From Halorussus pelagicus (GTDB taxonomy: Archaea > Halobacteriota > Halobacteria > Halobacteriales > Haladaptataceae): a stretch of 64,000 bases of DNA. Position numbers and translations under genes: made by a program. The notes below the pieces were generated by a model that saw nothing but the letters and a program-made list of their open reading frames with translations, made no database searches and was not told the origin of the DNA. The DNA is taken from NCBI RefSeq assembly GCF_004087835.1, contig NZ_CP035119.1, positions 2,914,001-2,978,000 of the forward strand, read 5' to 3'. Below, in pieces: positions 1-8,614 of this stretch; position 1 is the first letter of the stretch, and each line of letters starts with the position of its first letter.

Positions 1-2
1 TG

Positions 3-746
3 ATGGCGAAAATCCTCGAAGGTGAACGATACATCGACGCCGAGACGGCCGCGATACTCTACGTTGACAACGCGTTTGGCGGCGGACTCGCCGACGAGAT
101 CGAGCGAGCCACGTCCGACGTGGAAACGGTCCGGATACCGTTCGACGGCGGGAAGGACTCGTACTCCGCGGAGGTCGGCGCGCTGATGGAGACCGACGCG
201 GACGCCGTCGCGTTCGTCAACGTCCCCGGAAACAACACGGTTATCGAAGCCCTCGGAAAGAGCGAGTACGACGGGCAGGCGGTGCTATCGACGGGGTATC
301 TGACTGGCGATATCCCCGACTACATGGACGGCATGTACAGCGCGTCGGTCGCGGAAGCCAACACCACGGGCGAAGTGACCCTCCGCCAGAAACTGCGCGA
401 CATCGAACCGTTGAGAGCCTACACGCTCCAGGGCTACGACGCGCTGTTCTTGCAGGCGCTCGCCATCGAGCGCGCCGGAGAAGCTAGTGGGACGGCGATC
501 AGCGAGAACCTGCGCGCGGTGTCCGGTGGCCGAGGCCACACCGTCTCGGTCGATGACTTCGAGCGCGCCGCGAACCTGTTCGAGGCGGGACGCGAGGTGA
601 ACTATCAGGGTGCGTCGAGCAGCGTCGATCTGAACGAGAACCTCGAACCGCTCAACCCCTACATCGTCGAGCGAGTCGAGGACGGAACGGTGAGGCAACT
701 AGAGCTACTGCAGGAGTCGTACTTCGAGGGAGGGCAAGGACAATGA
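3..746 (+). CDS. ABC-type branched-chain amino-acid-like substrate-binding protein, 3' part
   Basis: The reading frame is open from the window edge, so the first Met is probably internal and the N-terminus lies upstream. The visible 247 residues look like the C-terminal two thirds of a type I periplasmic binding protein of the LivJ/Peripla_BP_6 class. The segment AILYVDNAFGGGLADEI resembles the start of the second lobe, and further on there is a typical GYDALFLQALAIERAG helix. The stop codon overlaps the start of a chemotaxis transducer (ATGA). Known haloarchaeal pairs BasB-BasT and CosB-CosT have this arrangement, in which the binding protein presents a ligand to the transducer. I infer a chemoreceptor role rather than transport, because no permease follows. 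The ligand is unknown. Confidence 0.75.
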   Translation: MAKILEGERYIDAETAAILYVDNAFGGGLADEIERATSDVETVRIPFDGGKDSYSAEVGALMETDADAVAFVNVPGNNTVIEALGKSEYDGQAVLSTGYLTGDIPDYMDGMYSASVAEANTTGEVTLRQKLRDIEPLRAYTLQGYDALFLQALAIERAGEASGTAISENLRAVSGGRGHTVSVDDFERAANLFEAGREVNYQGASSSVDLNENLEPLNPYIVERVEDGTVRQLELLQESYFEGGQGQ

Positions 747-3154
747 CCAAACCGAGCCGGAAGTGGCTGGACGAACTCACGACCCGCATCGAGGGACTGT
801 TACCCGCGCGAATCCGGCGGAGCTACTCGGCAAAGTTCGGTGCGGTGTTACTCGGGGTGTTGGTCCTCATGCTCCTTGTCGGGGCCTACGTGCAGCTACA
901 GTCGGGTGCCATCGTCCGCGAGGACACCCGCACACAGATCAGCGGGACCGCGGACAGCGAGGCCGAAGCGTTGCAAAAGTGGGTCACGAAACAGCGCTCC
1001 ACGACGCGGTTCCTCGCGGACATGGTCGGTCGAAATATGTCCGCGACCGAGCGCCAAGCGCTCGTCGAGCAGGAGTTCATCGACTTGCCGAGCGAGGCGC
1101 AGGCGATTCATTACGTCGATACCGAGAGCGGCGAAATACTGGCGAGTACGACGGATAGCTCGGTCGGGACGACGCCGAGCGCGTCGGACGTTGGCTGGGC
1201 CGGAGACTCGCTGTCGTTCGACTCGCCGAACGAGGTGGTCGTCTCCGCGCCGTACGAAGTCGGCGACGAACCGGTCGTCGCGTTCGCCACGCCGACCGGC
1301 GAGTCCGGCCGACTGCTCGTCCTGACCGCCTCGCTCGCCGAGCGGTCCCACGAACTCTCCTCGCCGATGGCGACCGGCGACATCAAGGTCGTGAACGGCG
1401 AGGGAACGATACTCTTCGACAACCGGAACAATCGACTGCTCGAACCCTACGAGGGCGATTCGAGCGCCATCGAGCAGGGACTGGTCGGGGAGAGTGGCAT
1501 TAGCGAGATGCCGATTCTACCGAGGTTGGACAACAGCGGGAACGTCCGTGCCTACACGCCGGTCGTCGGCACCGATTGGGTGCTGACGTATCGCGTTCCG
1601 ACCAGCGACGCGCTCGCGGTCCAGTCGAAGGTCATCGAGAACATCCTGCTGATGGTGTTCGCCACGACGTTGGGGCTGGCGCTCGTCGGAATTACCATCG
1701 GGCGCGGCACCGCGAAGTCCCTCGCCAAGGTCGCGGACACCGCCGACGAGATCGCCTCGGGGAAACTCGATGTCGATCTCCCCGACACGACGCGGGACGA
1801 CGAGATGGGCCAACTGTTCACGTCGTTCGAGTCGATGCAGCGGTATCTGAACACGGTCGCGGACCAAGCCGACGCGCTGGCAAACCAGAACTTCGACGCG
1901 GCCGCGTTCGACGAGTCCGTTCCGGGGACGTTCGGCGAGTCCTTAGAGCAGATGCGCCACGACCTCGAAGAGATGCTGACGAACATCGAACAGGCGCGCG
2001 CAGAGGCCCAGAACGCCAAGGCCGAGGCCGAGGAGATGAACGACGCGCTCGAACGCAAGGCCACCGAGTTCGGCAAGGTGATGGAGCGCGCGGCCGACGG
2101 CGACCTGACACAGCGCATGGACACCGACAGTCCGACCGAAGCGATGACCGAAATCGCCGAGGAGTTCAACGCGATGATCGCGGAACTCGAAACCACCATC
2201 GCGGACGTGAACCAGTTCGCCGAGACCGTCGCGGCGTCAAGCCAAGAAGTCACCGCGAGTACCGCGGAAATCGAGGACGCGAGCCAGCAGGTCAGCGAGT
2301 CAACGCAGGTGATGTCGTCGGCCGCCGAGGAACAGTCCGAGCGCCTCGATAGAACTGCCGGGGAGATGAACGACCTCTCGGCGACCATCGAGGAGGTCGC
2401 GGCCTCCGCCGACCAAGTTGCGAAGGCGGCGACCCACACCGAGGAGTTGGGCCAGCAGGGCCGCGAGGCCGCACAGGACGCAATCGACGAAATGCGGCGA
2501 ATCGAGAAGGGGACCGAATCGACGGTCGAACAGATGGAGGAGTTGGAGTCCGACATCGCCCGCATCGGCGAAGTCGTCGAACTCATCCGGTCCATCGCCG
2601 AGCAGACGAACATGCTCGCGCTGAACGCGAACATCGAGGCCGCCAACACCGGCGGTTCCAGCGACGGGTTCGAGGTCGTCGCAAACGAAATCAAGGACCT
2701 CGCCAACGAAACCAAGGAGGCGGTCGGCGACATCGACGACCGCATCGAGGACATCCAGTCCGGCGCGACCCAAACCGCCGAGGACGTTCGGGAAACCCGC
2801 GACGCGGTCTCCGGGGGTGCCCAGACGGTCCGCGAGGCCCAAGCGGCCTTGGAGGAAATCGTGGACAACGTCGAGGAGACGACCGACGGCGTCCGCGAAA
2901 TCAGCGACGCGGCCGACGACCAGTCGATGACGACCCAGGAGGTCGTCGGGATGGTCGATGAGATAACGGACATCAGCGACGAAACCGCCGACGAGGCCAC
3001 CAACGTTGCCGCCGCGGCCCAAGAGCAGACCGCCTCGCTCCAAGAGGTGTCCAGAAGCGCCGACGACTTGGCGGAGAAAGCCGAATCGCTTGCGGCCACG
3101 GTTGACCGGTTCGAGGTCCACCGCGAGCAGACCCCGAGCGCGACCCAAGACTGA
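743..3154 (+). CDS. methyl-accepting chemotaxis transducer (HAMP + MCP signalling domain)
   Basis: An 803-residue membrane receptor. It has a short cytoplasmic N-terminus and TM1 at about residues 32-52. An extracellular ligand domain of about 240 residues (Cache-like by size) follows, then TM2 at about 297-319 and HAMP at about 318-370. The remainder is a long Ala/Glu-rich coiled coil with the conserved hairpin tip IAEQTNMLALNANIEAANTG near residue 619. Gln-Glu/Glu-Glu pairs along the coil are likely methylation sites. It overlaps the preceding binding-protein gene by 4 bases, so the two are probably co-translated and act as a binding-protein-dependent receptor signalling to CheA/CheW at the membrane. 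The family assignment is firm; the stimulus is unknown. Confidence 0.93.
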   Translation: MTKPSRKWLDELTTRIEGLLPARIRRSYSAKFGAVLLGVLVLMLLVGAYVQLQSGAIVREDTRTQISGTADSEAEALQKWVTKQRSTTRFLADMVGRNMSATERQALVEQEFIDLPSEAQAIHYVDTESGEILASTTDSSVGTTPSASDVGWAGDSLSFDSPNEVVVSAPYEVGDEPVVAFATPTGESGRLLVLTASLAERSHELSSPMATGDIKVVNGEGTILFDNRNNRLLEPYEGDSSAIEQGLVGESGISEMPILPRLDNSGNVRAYTPVVGTDWVLTYRVPTSDALAVQSKVIENILLMVFATTLGLALVGITIGRGTAKSLAKVADTADEIASGKLDVDLPDTTRDDEMGQLFTSFESMQRYLNTVADQADALANQNFDAAAFDESVPGTFGESLEQMRHDLEEMLTNIEQARAEAQNAKAEAEEMNDALERKATEFGKVMERAADGDLTQRMDTDSPTEAMTEIAEEFNAMIAELETTIADVNQFAETVAASSQEVTASTAEIEDASQQVSESTQVMSSAAEEQSERLDRTAGEMNDLSATIEEVAASADQVAKAATHTEELGQQGREAAQDAIDEMRRIEKGTESTVEQMEELESDIARIGEVVELIRSIAEQTNMLALNANIEAANTGGSSDGFEVVANEIKDLANETKEAVGDIDDRIEDIQSGATQTAEDVRETRDAVSGGAQTVREAQAALEEIVDNVEETTDGVREISDAADDQSMTTQEVVGMVDEITDISDETADEATNVAAAAQEQTASLQEVSRSADDLAEKAESLAATVDRFEVHREQTPSATQD

Positions 3155-3192
3155 GACGGCCCGCTCTCGCGGCCGTCGGGTTTCGTTTTTCC
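3155..3192 (+). terminator. hairpin plus T-tract terminator of the transducer operon
   Basis: Directly after the transducer stop, GACGGCC (3155-3161) and GGCCGTC (3171-3177) form a 7-bp stem with a 9-base loop. A T-rich stretch follows, ending in TTTTT near 3187. Confidence 0.6.
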
Positions 3193-3284
3193 AGAGTTGA
3201 GAGCCGACCCGTTTCGGGCGATCGGCGACCCCGAACCACGACCGAGCGAGAGAACTAAGTCCCGGAGACGGCATACTCGGGACG

Positions 3285-3695
3285 ATGAAGTCGCCCGAAC
3301 ACGCCGCGCTGGGCACCGTCGCGTCGGGACTCCTCGTGGCGACGCTCCCGGTCTCGCTCCCGTTCGAAGCCGCGGTTCTGTTGGGCTACGGCGTCCTCCT
3401 GTCGGTCTTCGTGGACCTCGACCACTTCGTCGTCGCGCGCTATCTCGCGGGCGACTGGTCGCACCTCCGGCGCTGTGTCGCCGACCCCGTGTTCGCGTTC
3501 ACCGAACAGGAGCGGGTGTTCGACGGCGTAGATACGCAGACGCTCGAAACGCTCCGACTGCTCAGTCACCTCCTGCTCGGCGGCGCGTGGGTCGGCGCGC
3601 TCGCGCTGGTTCGGCCGGTGTACGCGCTGTTCACCGCGGGCGTCCTCTACGTCCACGTCGTCGCCGACCTGCTCCGGGACGCCGACGTGGCGTGA
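3285..3695 (+). CDS. small multi-pass membrane protein, DUF457/metal-dependent hydrolase-like
   Basis: A 136-residue protein with about four hydrophobic segments. It contains short His/Asp motifs in membrane context: SPEHAALG near the N-terminus, FVDLDHF, LLSHLLLGG and VHVVADLL. Their order resembles the membrane-bound DUF457/YdjM putative hydrolases, but the protein is shorter and I cannot identify a complete metal site. It stands alone between the transducer terminator and the DNA polymerase IV gene. Function unknown. Confidence 0.6.
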   Translation: MKSPEHAALGTVASGLLVATLPVSLPFEAAVLLGYGVLLSVFVDLDHFVVARYLAGDWSHLRRCVADPVFAFTEQERVFDGVDTQTLETLRLLSHLLLGGAWVGALALVRPVYALFTAGVLYVHVVADLLRDADVA

Positions 3696-3803
3696 GGGGA
3701 GGACGCACCGAGAGCGAAGGTGGGAGCGCACCGAGGGTGTGTGAGGAGGCGAACTCCGACCCCGAACTGAACCTTTATCCTGTCTCGGAATCCATCCTCG
3801 ACA

Positions 3804-5270
3804 GTGACTGAACGCGGGTCGCGCCTGCCGGGGACGCCCGACGAGGAGGGCGGCGACCCCATCGTCCTCCACGTCGATATGGACTGTTTCTACGCGGCCT
3901 GCGAGCGCCGCCGAGAGCCGAAGTTGGAGGGCGAACCCGTCGTCGTCGGGATGGGCTACGAGGAGGGCGAGAGCCACGGCGCGGTCGCCACCGCGAGTTA
4001 CGAGGCCCGCGAGTACGGCGTCGATAGCGCCCAAGCCATCTCCTCGGCTCTCGAACGACTGCCGCGTAAGGCCGAAGAAGGAGAGCAAGCCGACGACGCG
4101 GGCTACTACCGACCGGTGGACATGGACCACTACGAGTCGGTCAGCGCGGAGGTCAAGGAAATCCTCCACGAGTCGGCCGACGTGGTCCGAGAGGTCAGCA
4201 TCGACGAGGCGTACCTCGACGTGTCCGACCGGACCGCGTGGGAGGTCGCCGAGGGGTTCGCGCGCCACGTCAAACACCGCATCGACCGCGAGGTCGGCGT
4301 AACCGCCAGCGTCGGCGTCGCGCCGAACATGTCCGCCGCGAAGATAGCCAGCGACCACGACAAGCCCGACGGTCTCGTAGTCGTTTCCCCCGGCGAGGTC
4401 CGGGAGTTTCTGGCACCGCTCGACGTGGCCGAGTTGCACGGCGTCGGCCCGGTCACGGCCCGCGAGTTGACGGAGATGGGCATCGAGACGGCGGCGGACC
4501 TCGCGGCGGCCGACCGAGCGCAACTGGAGACCAGATTCGGTGAGCGCGGTGCGGAGATGCACCGCCGCGCGCGCGGCGAGGACCAGCGCGAGGTCACGCC
4601 CACAGGGCGACCCAAAAGCCTCTCGCGGGAGTCGGCGTTCACCGAGGCGACCGACGACGGCGAGCGAACGCGCGACCGGATTGGGACCTTGGCGGAGGCG
4701 GTGGCCGACCGCGCCTCCCGGCAGGGCGCGATGTACCGAACCATCGGCATCAAGGCCGTGACGCCGCCCTTCGACGTGAACACCCGCGCGAAGTCCCTGC
4801 CCGGCCCGGTGGACGAACCGGAACTGGTCGAAGAGGTCGCGCTCGACCTCTTCGAGGAGTTCGACGGCGTCGAGGTCCGGAAGGTCGGCGTGCGCGTCTC
4901 GAACCTCTCGTTCGCCGACGGCGAGCAGGCGAGTCTTGGCGACGGCTGGCAGTCAAGCGCGAGCGACGACGGGGCGGAGCGTTCGGACGGCCAACGTTCG
5001 CTCGGCCGCCAGTGGGACGACGATTCCGAGTCGGACGACAACTCCGGCGTCGAACGCGACGGAGCGACGGCGGAGACCGACCCGGACGGGCAACTCTCGC
5101 TCGGCCGCGAGTGGAACGAGTCGGACGGCGACACGAAGGTAGCGACGAGCCACGACGACACAGAGCAGTCGGGGGCGCACGACGGGGAAAGCGCGACGGA
5201 CGACGAGGCGAGCGCGGAAAGCGACGAGTCGGACCCCGACGGACAGGTCTCGCTGGGCGACTTCGAGTGA
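3804..5270 (+). CDS. dinB: DNA polymerase IV (Y-family translesion polymerase)
   Basis: A 488-residue Y-family polymerase, starting at GTG. Catalytic carboxylates are visible in HVDMDCFYAACE (D25, D27) and SIDEAYLD (D134, E135). A helix-hairpin-helix LHGVGPVTARELTEMGI and a little-finger domain follow. The family usually ends near residue 370. Here an acidic, disordered tail of about 115 residues carries four evenly built motifs of the form Q-x-x-L-G, each followed by an aromatic residue: Q375-W382, Q397-W404, Q430-W437 and Q481-F487. The last one (QVSLGDF) fits a canonical PCNA-interacting peptide, and the others resemble it. Error-prone synthesis past damage, recruited to the sliding clamp, is the expected role. 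Confidence 0.93.
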   Translation: MTERGSRLPGTPDEEGGDPIVLHVDMDCFYAACERRREPKLEGEPVVVGMGYEEGESHGAVATASYEAREYGVDSAQAISSALERLPRKAEEGEQADDAGYYRPVDMDHYESVSAEVKEILHESADVVREVSIDEAYLDVSDRTAWEVAEGFARHVKHRIDREVGVTASVGVAPNMSAAKIASDHDKPDGLVVVSPGEVREFLAPLDVAELHGVGPVTARELTEMGIETAADLAAADRAQLETRFGERGAEMHRRARGEDQREVTPTGRPKSLSRESAFTEATDDGERTRDRIGTLAEAVADRASRQGAMYRTIGIKAVTPPFDVNTRAKSLPGPVDEPELVEEVALDLFEEFDGVEVRKVGVRVSNLSFADGEQASLGDGWQSSASDDGAERSDGQRSLGRQWDDDSESDDNSGVERDGATAETDPDGQLSLGREWNESDGDTKVATSHDDTEQSGAHDGESATDDEASAESDESDPDGQVSLGDFE

Positions 5271-5366
5271 GTCGCTTCCGGACCGCGTTCCGCGGGGAGT
5301 CGTCGGCCCGCCCCGAATCGTGGCCCGACAGTTTATGAGGGACCGGTGAGAGGTAGCCCGCAAGGA

Positions 5367-6965
5367 ATGTCCCAAGAGACCATCGACGTGGCTGAGGTGA
5401 GCGCCGGGAAAGGGGGCGAGGACGGCGACCCCGGCGACCCCGTCGAGTTGCCGGTCGTGGAGGTACTGACCGGCCGGGCGTTCATCACCGGAAAAAGCGG
5501 CTCCGGGAAGTCGAACACGATGAGCGTCGTCGCCGAGAAGCTCTTAGACGGCGGATATCCGGTAATGCTTGTGGACACAGATGGTGAATACTACGGTCTC
5601 AAAGAAGAGTACGAACTTTTACACGCCGGGGCCGACGAGGAGTGCGACATTCAGGTCAACCCCGAACACGCGGAGCGACTGGCGTCGCTGGCGCTGGAGG
5701 ACAACGTCCCCATCATCCTCGACGTGTCGGGCTATCTGAACGAAGAGGACGGCAAGGAACTGCTGAAAGCGGTCGCCCAACAGTTGTTCGCCAAGGAAAA
5801 GAAGCTCAAGAAGCCGTTCCTGATGGTCGTCGAGGAAGTCCACGAGTACATTCCCGAGGGCGGCGGGATGGACGAGTGTGGCCGGATGCTCATCAAAATC
5901 GGCAAGCGCGGGCGCAAGCACGGTCTCGGCATCGCGGGTATCAGCCAGCGCCCCGCCGACGTGAAGAAGGACTTTATCACGCAGTGCGACTGGCTCGTGT
6001 GGCATCGACTGACGTGGAACAACGACACCAACGTCGTCGGCCGAATCCTCGGCACCGACTACGCCGACGCCATCGAGGACATGGGCGACGGCGAGGCGTT
6101 CATGACGACTGACTGGTCCGAGGAGACCCGCCGGGTGAAGTTCCACCGCAAGCAGACGTTCGACGCCGGGGCGACGCCCGGACTCGACGACTTCGAGCGC
6201 CCGGACCTCAAGTCGGTCAGCGACGACCTCGTGAGCGACCTCCGCCAGATTAGCGAGGAGGAAAGCCAGCGCGAGGACCGCATCGAGGAACTTCAACAGG
6301 AACTCCGCGAGAAGGAAAGCCACATCGAGGACCTCGAACGCCGACTAGAGGAGGCCCGCGAGATGGAAGAGGTCGCCGACAAGTTCGCCAAGGCGATGCT
6401 CGACACCTCGCGGAACCAGCGCGCGAACCCCTACGTCGAGACCAGCGGCGGGACGATAGAGCGCCCACGCGCCCCGCGAGGGCAACAAACTGGCGGGCGG
6501 GACCCGCAAGCCACCGGACGAGACCAGCAGGCGGACCTCGGCGGGTTCGAGCAGGACGATGCGGCGGACGGCGAGGAATCGGTCGAGACCGACAGCGACT
6601 CCGGAGCAAGCGAGGACCCCGAGCGCGACGACGAGGCGGCCAACCGGAACCCCACTGACGCCATTCGGGAGGAACTGGACGCCCTCGAACCGGTCGAGCG
6701 CGGAATGTTGGCCCACTACCTCCGGCAGGGTCCCGCGACGCCGACCGACGCCCACGTCGTCGCTGGCGGTCCCGAGGACCGCGAACTCGCGTACAACCAC
6801 AACCGGACGCTGCGCCAGCGCGGATTCGTCCAACACGCCGGGAGCGGCGAGTACGTCGCGGCTCTGCCGAGTCTGCTCGCGGCGCTGACCGACGGCGAGA
6901 TGGACGACGACACCCGGACCGAGGCGCTAGAAGCGGTGGCCGAGGAGTTGCCGGACGTGGAGTAA
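5367..6965 (+). CDS. HerA-like/DUF87 P-loop ATPase
   Basis: A 532-residue ATPase. I chose ATG at 5367, which lies about 35 bases after a TTTATG-like TATA element; an in-frame GTG at 5346 is possible. The Walker A motif is GKSGSGKS (residues 42-49), followed by VDTDGEYYGL. Walker B is FLMVVEEVHEY near residue 150. A charged coiled coil covers about 295-340, then a low-complexity acidic linker, and the last 90 residues look like a winged helix. It belongs to the HerA/VirB4-type hexameric translocase superfamily. No nurA is adjacent, so a role in end resection is not supported by context. The neighbouring dinB hints at DNA repair. Confidence 0.85.
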   Translation: MSQETIDVAEVSAGKGGEDGDPGDPVELPVVEVLTGRAFITGKSGSGKSNTMSVVAEKLLDGGYPVMLVDTDGEYYGLKEEYELLHAGADEECDIQVNPEHAERLASLALEDNVPIILDVSGYLNEEDGKELLKAVAQQLFAKEKKLKKPFLMVVEEVHEYIPEGGGMDECGRMLIKIGKRGRKHGLGIAGISQRPADVKKDFITQCDWLVWHRLTWNNDTNVVGRILGTDYADAIEDMGDGEAFMTTDWSEETRRVKFHRKQTFDAGATPGLDDFERPDLKSVSDDLVSDLRQISEEESQREDRIEELQQELREKESHIEDLERRLEEAREMEEVADKFAKAMLDTSRNQRANPYVETSGGTIERPRAPRGQQTGGRDPQATGRDQQADLGGFEQDDAADGEESVETDSDSGASEDPERDDEAANRNPTDAIREELDALEPVERGMLAHYLRQGPATPTDAHVVAGGPEDRELAYNHNRTLRQRGFVQHAGSGEYVAALPSLLAALTDGEMDDDTRTEALEAVAEELPDVE

Positions 6966-8126
6966 GTCGGGACTTTCCGACGATTATAGGGTGTATTCAA
7001 AAGTGTTGGCACATGCGAAAGCGAGTAACGTAACAGAAATCACTAAATCCGTAATTTAGTCCTTATTCACCCCCTCTTTTATCAGCTGTAGTAGCAAGTC
7101 TGAAAGAAATATGATGTTTTGAGATTGTCGCTGATCTATATTATCTAAATACCTATTCTTATCCGGATTCTGCTTCCGGTGCTTGAGAGGGTTAAACAAG
7201 CCTTGTATGGAGCCACTGAATAGGAGCATAACTCCTGTCTGTTCATTATCGCTCTCTCCCAACGTGAGTGGTCCATTATTCGGAGAGAATGCATGTTCCA
7301 TCAATGCCTTCCCATACTGATCGGTGAACTCTTCGCCTGTAAGTTCATCCACACGTTCCTCAACGATTTGTATCGCTGTTTCTGCGGCATCAGCATACTG
7401 GCCACTTTCAAAAGAAGGAGAACATCGTGCCTTCAATTCTTCGTCAATATGTTTGAATGGTAGTTGCACTTCTTCTGAAGAGTTGTTTTTGTGATTTTCT
7501 TTATATGAATCGATGACCTGAGAAACAAGGCTTTGAAGTGTTTTAAGATGGTCATTTCCCTTCTCCTCACCATCCTCAAGTCGCTCAGTTCGTGGAATAA
7601 GCCGTGTACCTAAGAGGTCACCGTCTTGAAAAGCTAATAAATGAACGCCACTTGAATTTATATCAACTATAATTTTATCCAATTCTGTTTCGCTATCTTT
7701 TTGACGGAATTGTCCGTTCAGATCCTGTATGTGTTTATTTATTGATGCATTTGTGTCATTATTTCTCGCCTCAATCAATACTTGTTCAAATTCTTGAAGC
7801 CAATTAATACCGTCTGAATAAATGAATATAGTGCTCTCACGTTTCGATTTTATGCCTCCATGGTATGATTCTTTTTTATACCGTCCTTGCGTGAGGAGAT
7901 AGGCACCTCCTTCATCATAACCGATGTCCACACGAGCAACATTCTCGCCAGCCCACTCCCCGCTTTGATACTTCTCTCTATTTAAGCGCTCGCTTAGTTC
8001 CATTGTGAGACGTATCCAGAAACACTATACTAATTAATATCTGTTCCGAATTAGAAAACCAGAACAAATAGTGGTAGGCCCTTTCAACTGGGCGGGCTTT
8101 TACTGCCGAGGGGACTACTACTGAGC
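6966..8126. other. low-GC accessory segment
   Basis: Base composition changes abruptly just after the HerA-like gene and returns to GC-rich before 8127. The segment uses A/T-ending codons and long A/T runs that are absent from its neighbours. It holds one gene on the minus strand. No integrase, terminal inverted repeats or target duplication were seen. It reads as horizontally acquired DNA. Confidence 0.7.
7056..8003 (-). CDS. TIGR02391/Ymh-like protein with degenerate HEPN-type motif
   Basis: A 315-residue protein from the low-GC segment, with Lys/Asn/Ile-rich composition unlike the acidic neighbours. Residues 1-135 form an uncharacterised, probably mixed alpha/beta region. Residues about 195-315 match my memory of the TIGR02391 (Hypoth_Ymh) domain: FESGQYADAAETAIQIVEER, then GKALMEHAF, then LFSGSIQGLFNPLKH. 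That family normally ends its third block with RNPxxH, an RX4H motif as in HEPN ribonucleases; here F270 replaces the Arg while H275 remains. Such proteins often occur in defence or restriction islands. A TATA-like AATTAGTATA lies upstream on the minus strand. Function unknown. Confidence 0.6.
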   Translation of the reverse strand: MELSERLNREKYQSGEWAGENVARVDIGYDEGGAYLLTQGRYKKESYHGGIKSKRESTIFIYSDGINWLQEFEQVLIEARNNDTNASINKHIQDLNGQFRQKDSETELDKIIVDINSSGVHLLAFQDGDLLGTRLIPRTERLEDGEEKGNDHLKTLQSLVSQVIDSYKENHKNNSSEEVQLPFKHIDEELKARCSPSFESGQYADAAETAIQIVEERVDELTGEEFTDQYGKALMEHAFSPNNGPLTLGESDNEQTGVMLLFSGSIQGLFNPLKHRKQNPDKNRYLDNIDQRQSQNIIFLSDLLLQLIKEGVNKD

Positions 8127-8399
8127 ATGAACACGCTGGCGCGGGCGGGCGACGACCGATGGCGTCTCCCCCAGCACGCCTACCTCGTGGTCTACGACGA
8201 GCGCGAGACCGAACTGCTGACCATCTACGACTGCGGCGCGGCCCAGAAACCGCCCTCGGCGCGAATCCTCGGAAACCTCGTCCGGGTGAAGGCCGACCAC
8301 GAGTTGGAGAACACCCCCACTGGTTACATCGTAAGGATGCGCGAGAAGTCGGTGCTGGAAAAACAGGACGAGGACCACTGGCGCATCCTCGCGGAGTGA
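8127..8399 (+). CDS. conserved hypothetical protein, 90 aa
   Basis: A small soluble protein with typical acidic, high-GC haloarchaeal composition. It begins MNTLARAGDDRWRLP and contains a beta-rich middle (AYLVVYDERETELLTIYDC). I do not recognise the family. It follows the low-GC segment, and a TATA-like element TTTTACTG lies about 30 bases before the ATG. Confidence 0.7.
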   Translation: MNTLARAGDDRWRLPQHAYLVVYDERETELLTIYDCGAAQKPPSARILGNLVRVKADHELENTPTGYIVRMREKSVLEKQDEDHWRILAE

Positions 8400-8614
8400 G
8401 ACGGAGGTCGGGCGAGGACCGGATGGAACGGGTGAGACCGCAAGATGGGACCAGCGGGCCGGACCGGACGAGTCAACGCGGCCGTAATCGGGTTTTTCGT
8501 GGTGGAAACGACGGCATAGCTCGCGTGAACGAGGGCATATTCTGCGGAACCGTGACGATACTGTACCCGAACGATACTTCCGGCTTATGTAGCGCAGTCA
8601 CGTCGGTCTCGAAG

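Noticed and set aside
1552-3099. Long antisense open frame of 515 codons opposite the chemotaxis transducer
   Set aside because: It is Ser/Ala-rich with no family similarity and arises from the codon bias of the transducer on the other strand.
6966-8126. Possible insertion sequence
   Set aside because: No transposase, no terminal inverted repeats and no target duplication could be found; only composition suggests transfer.
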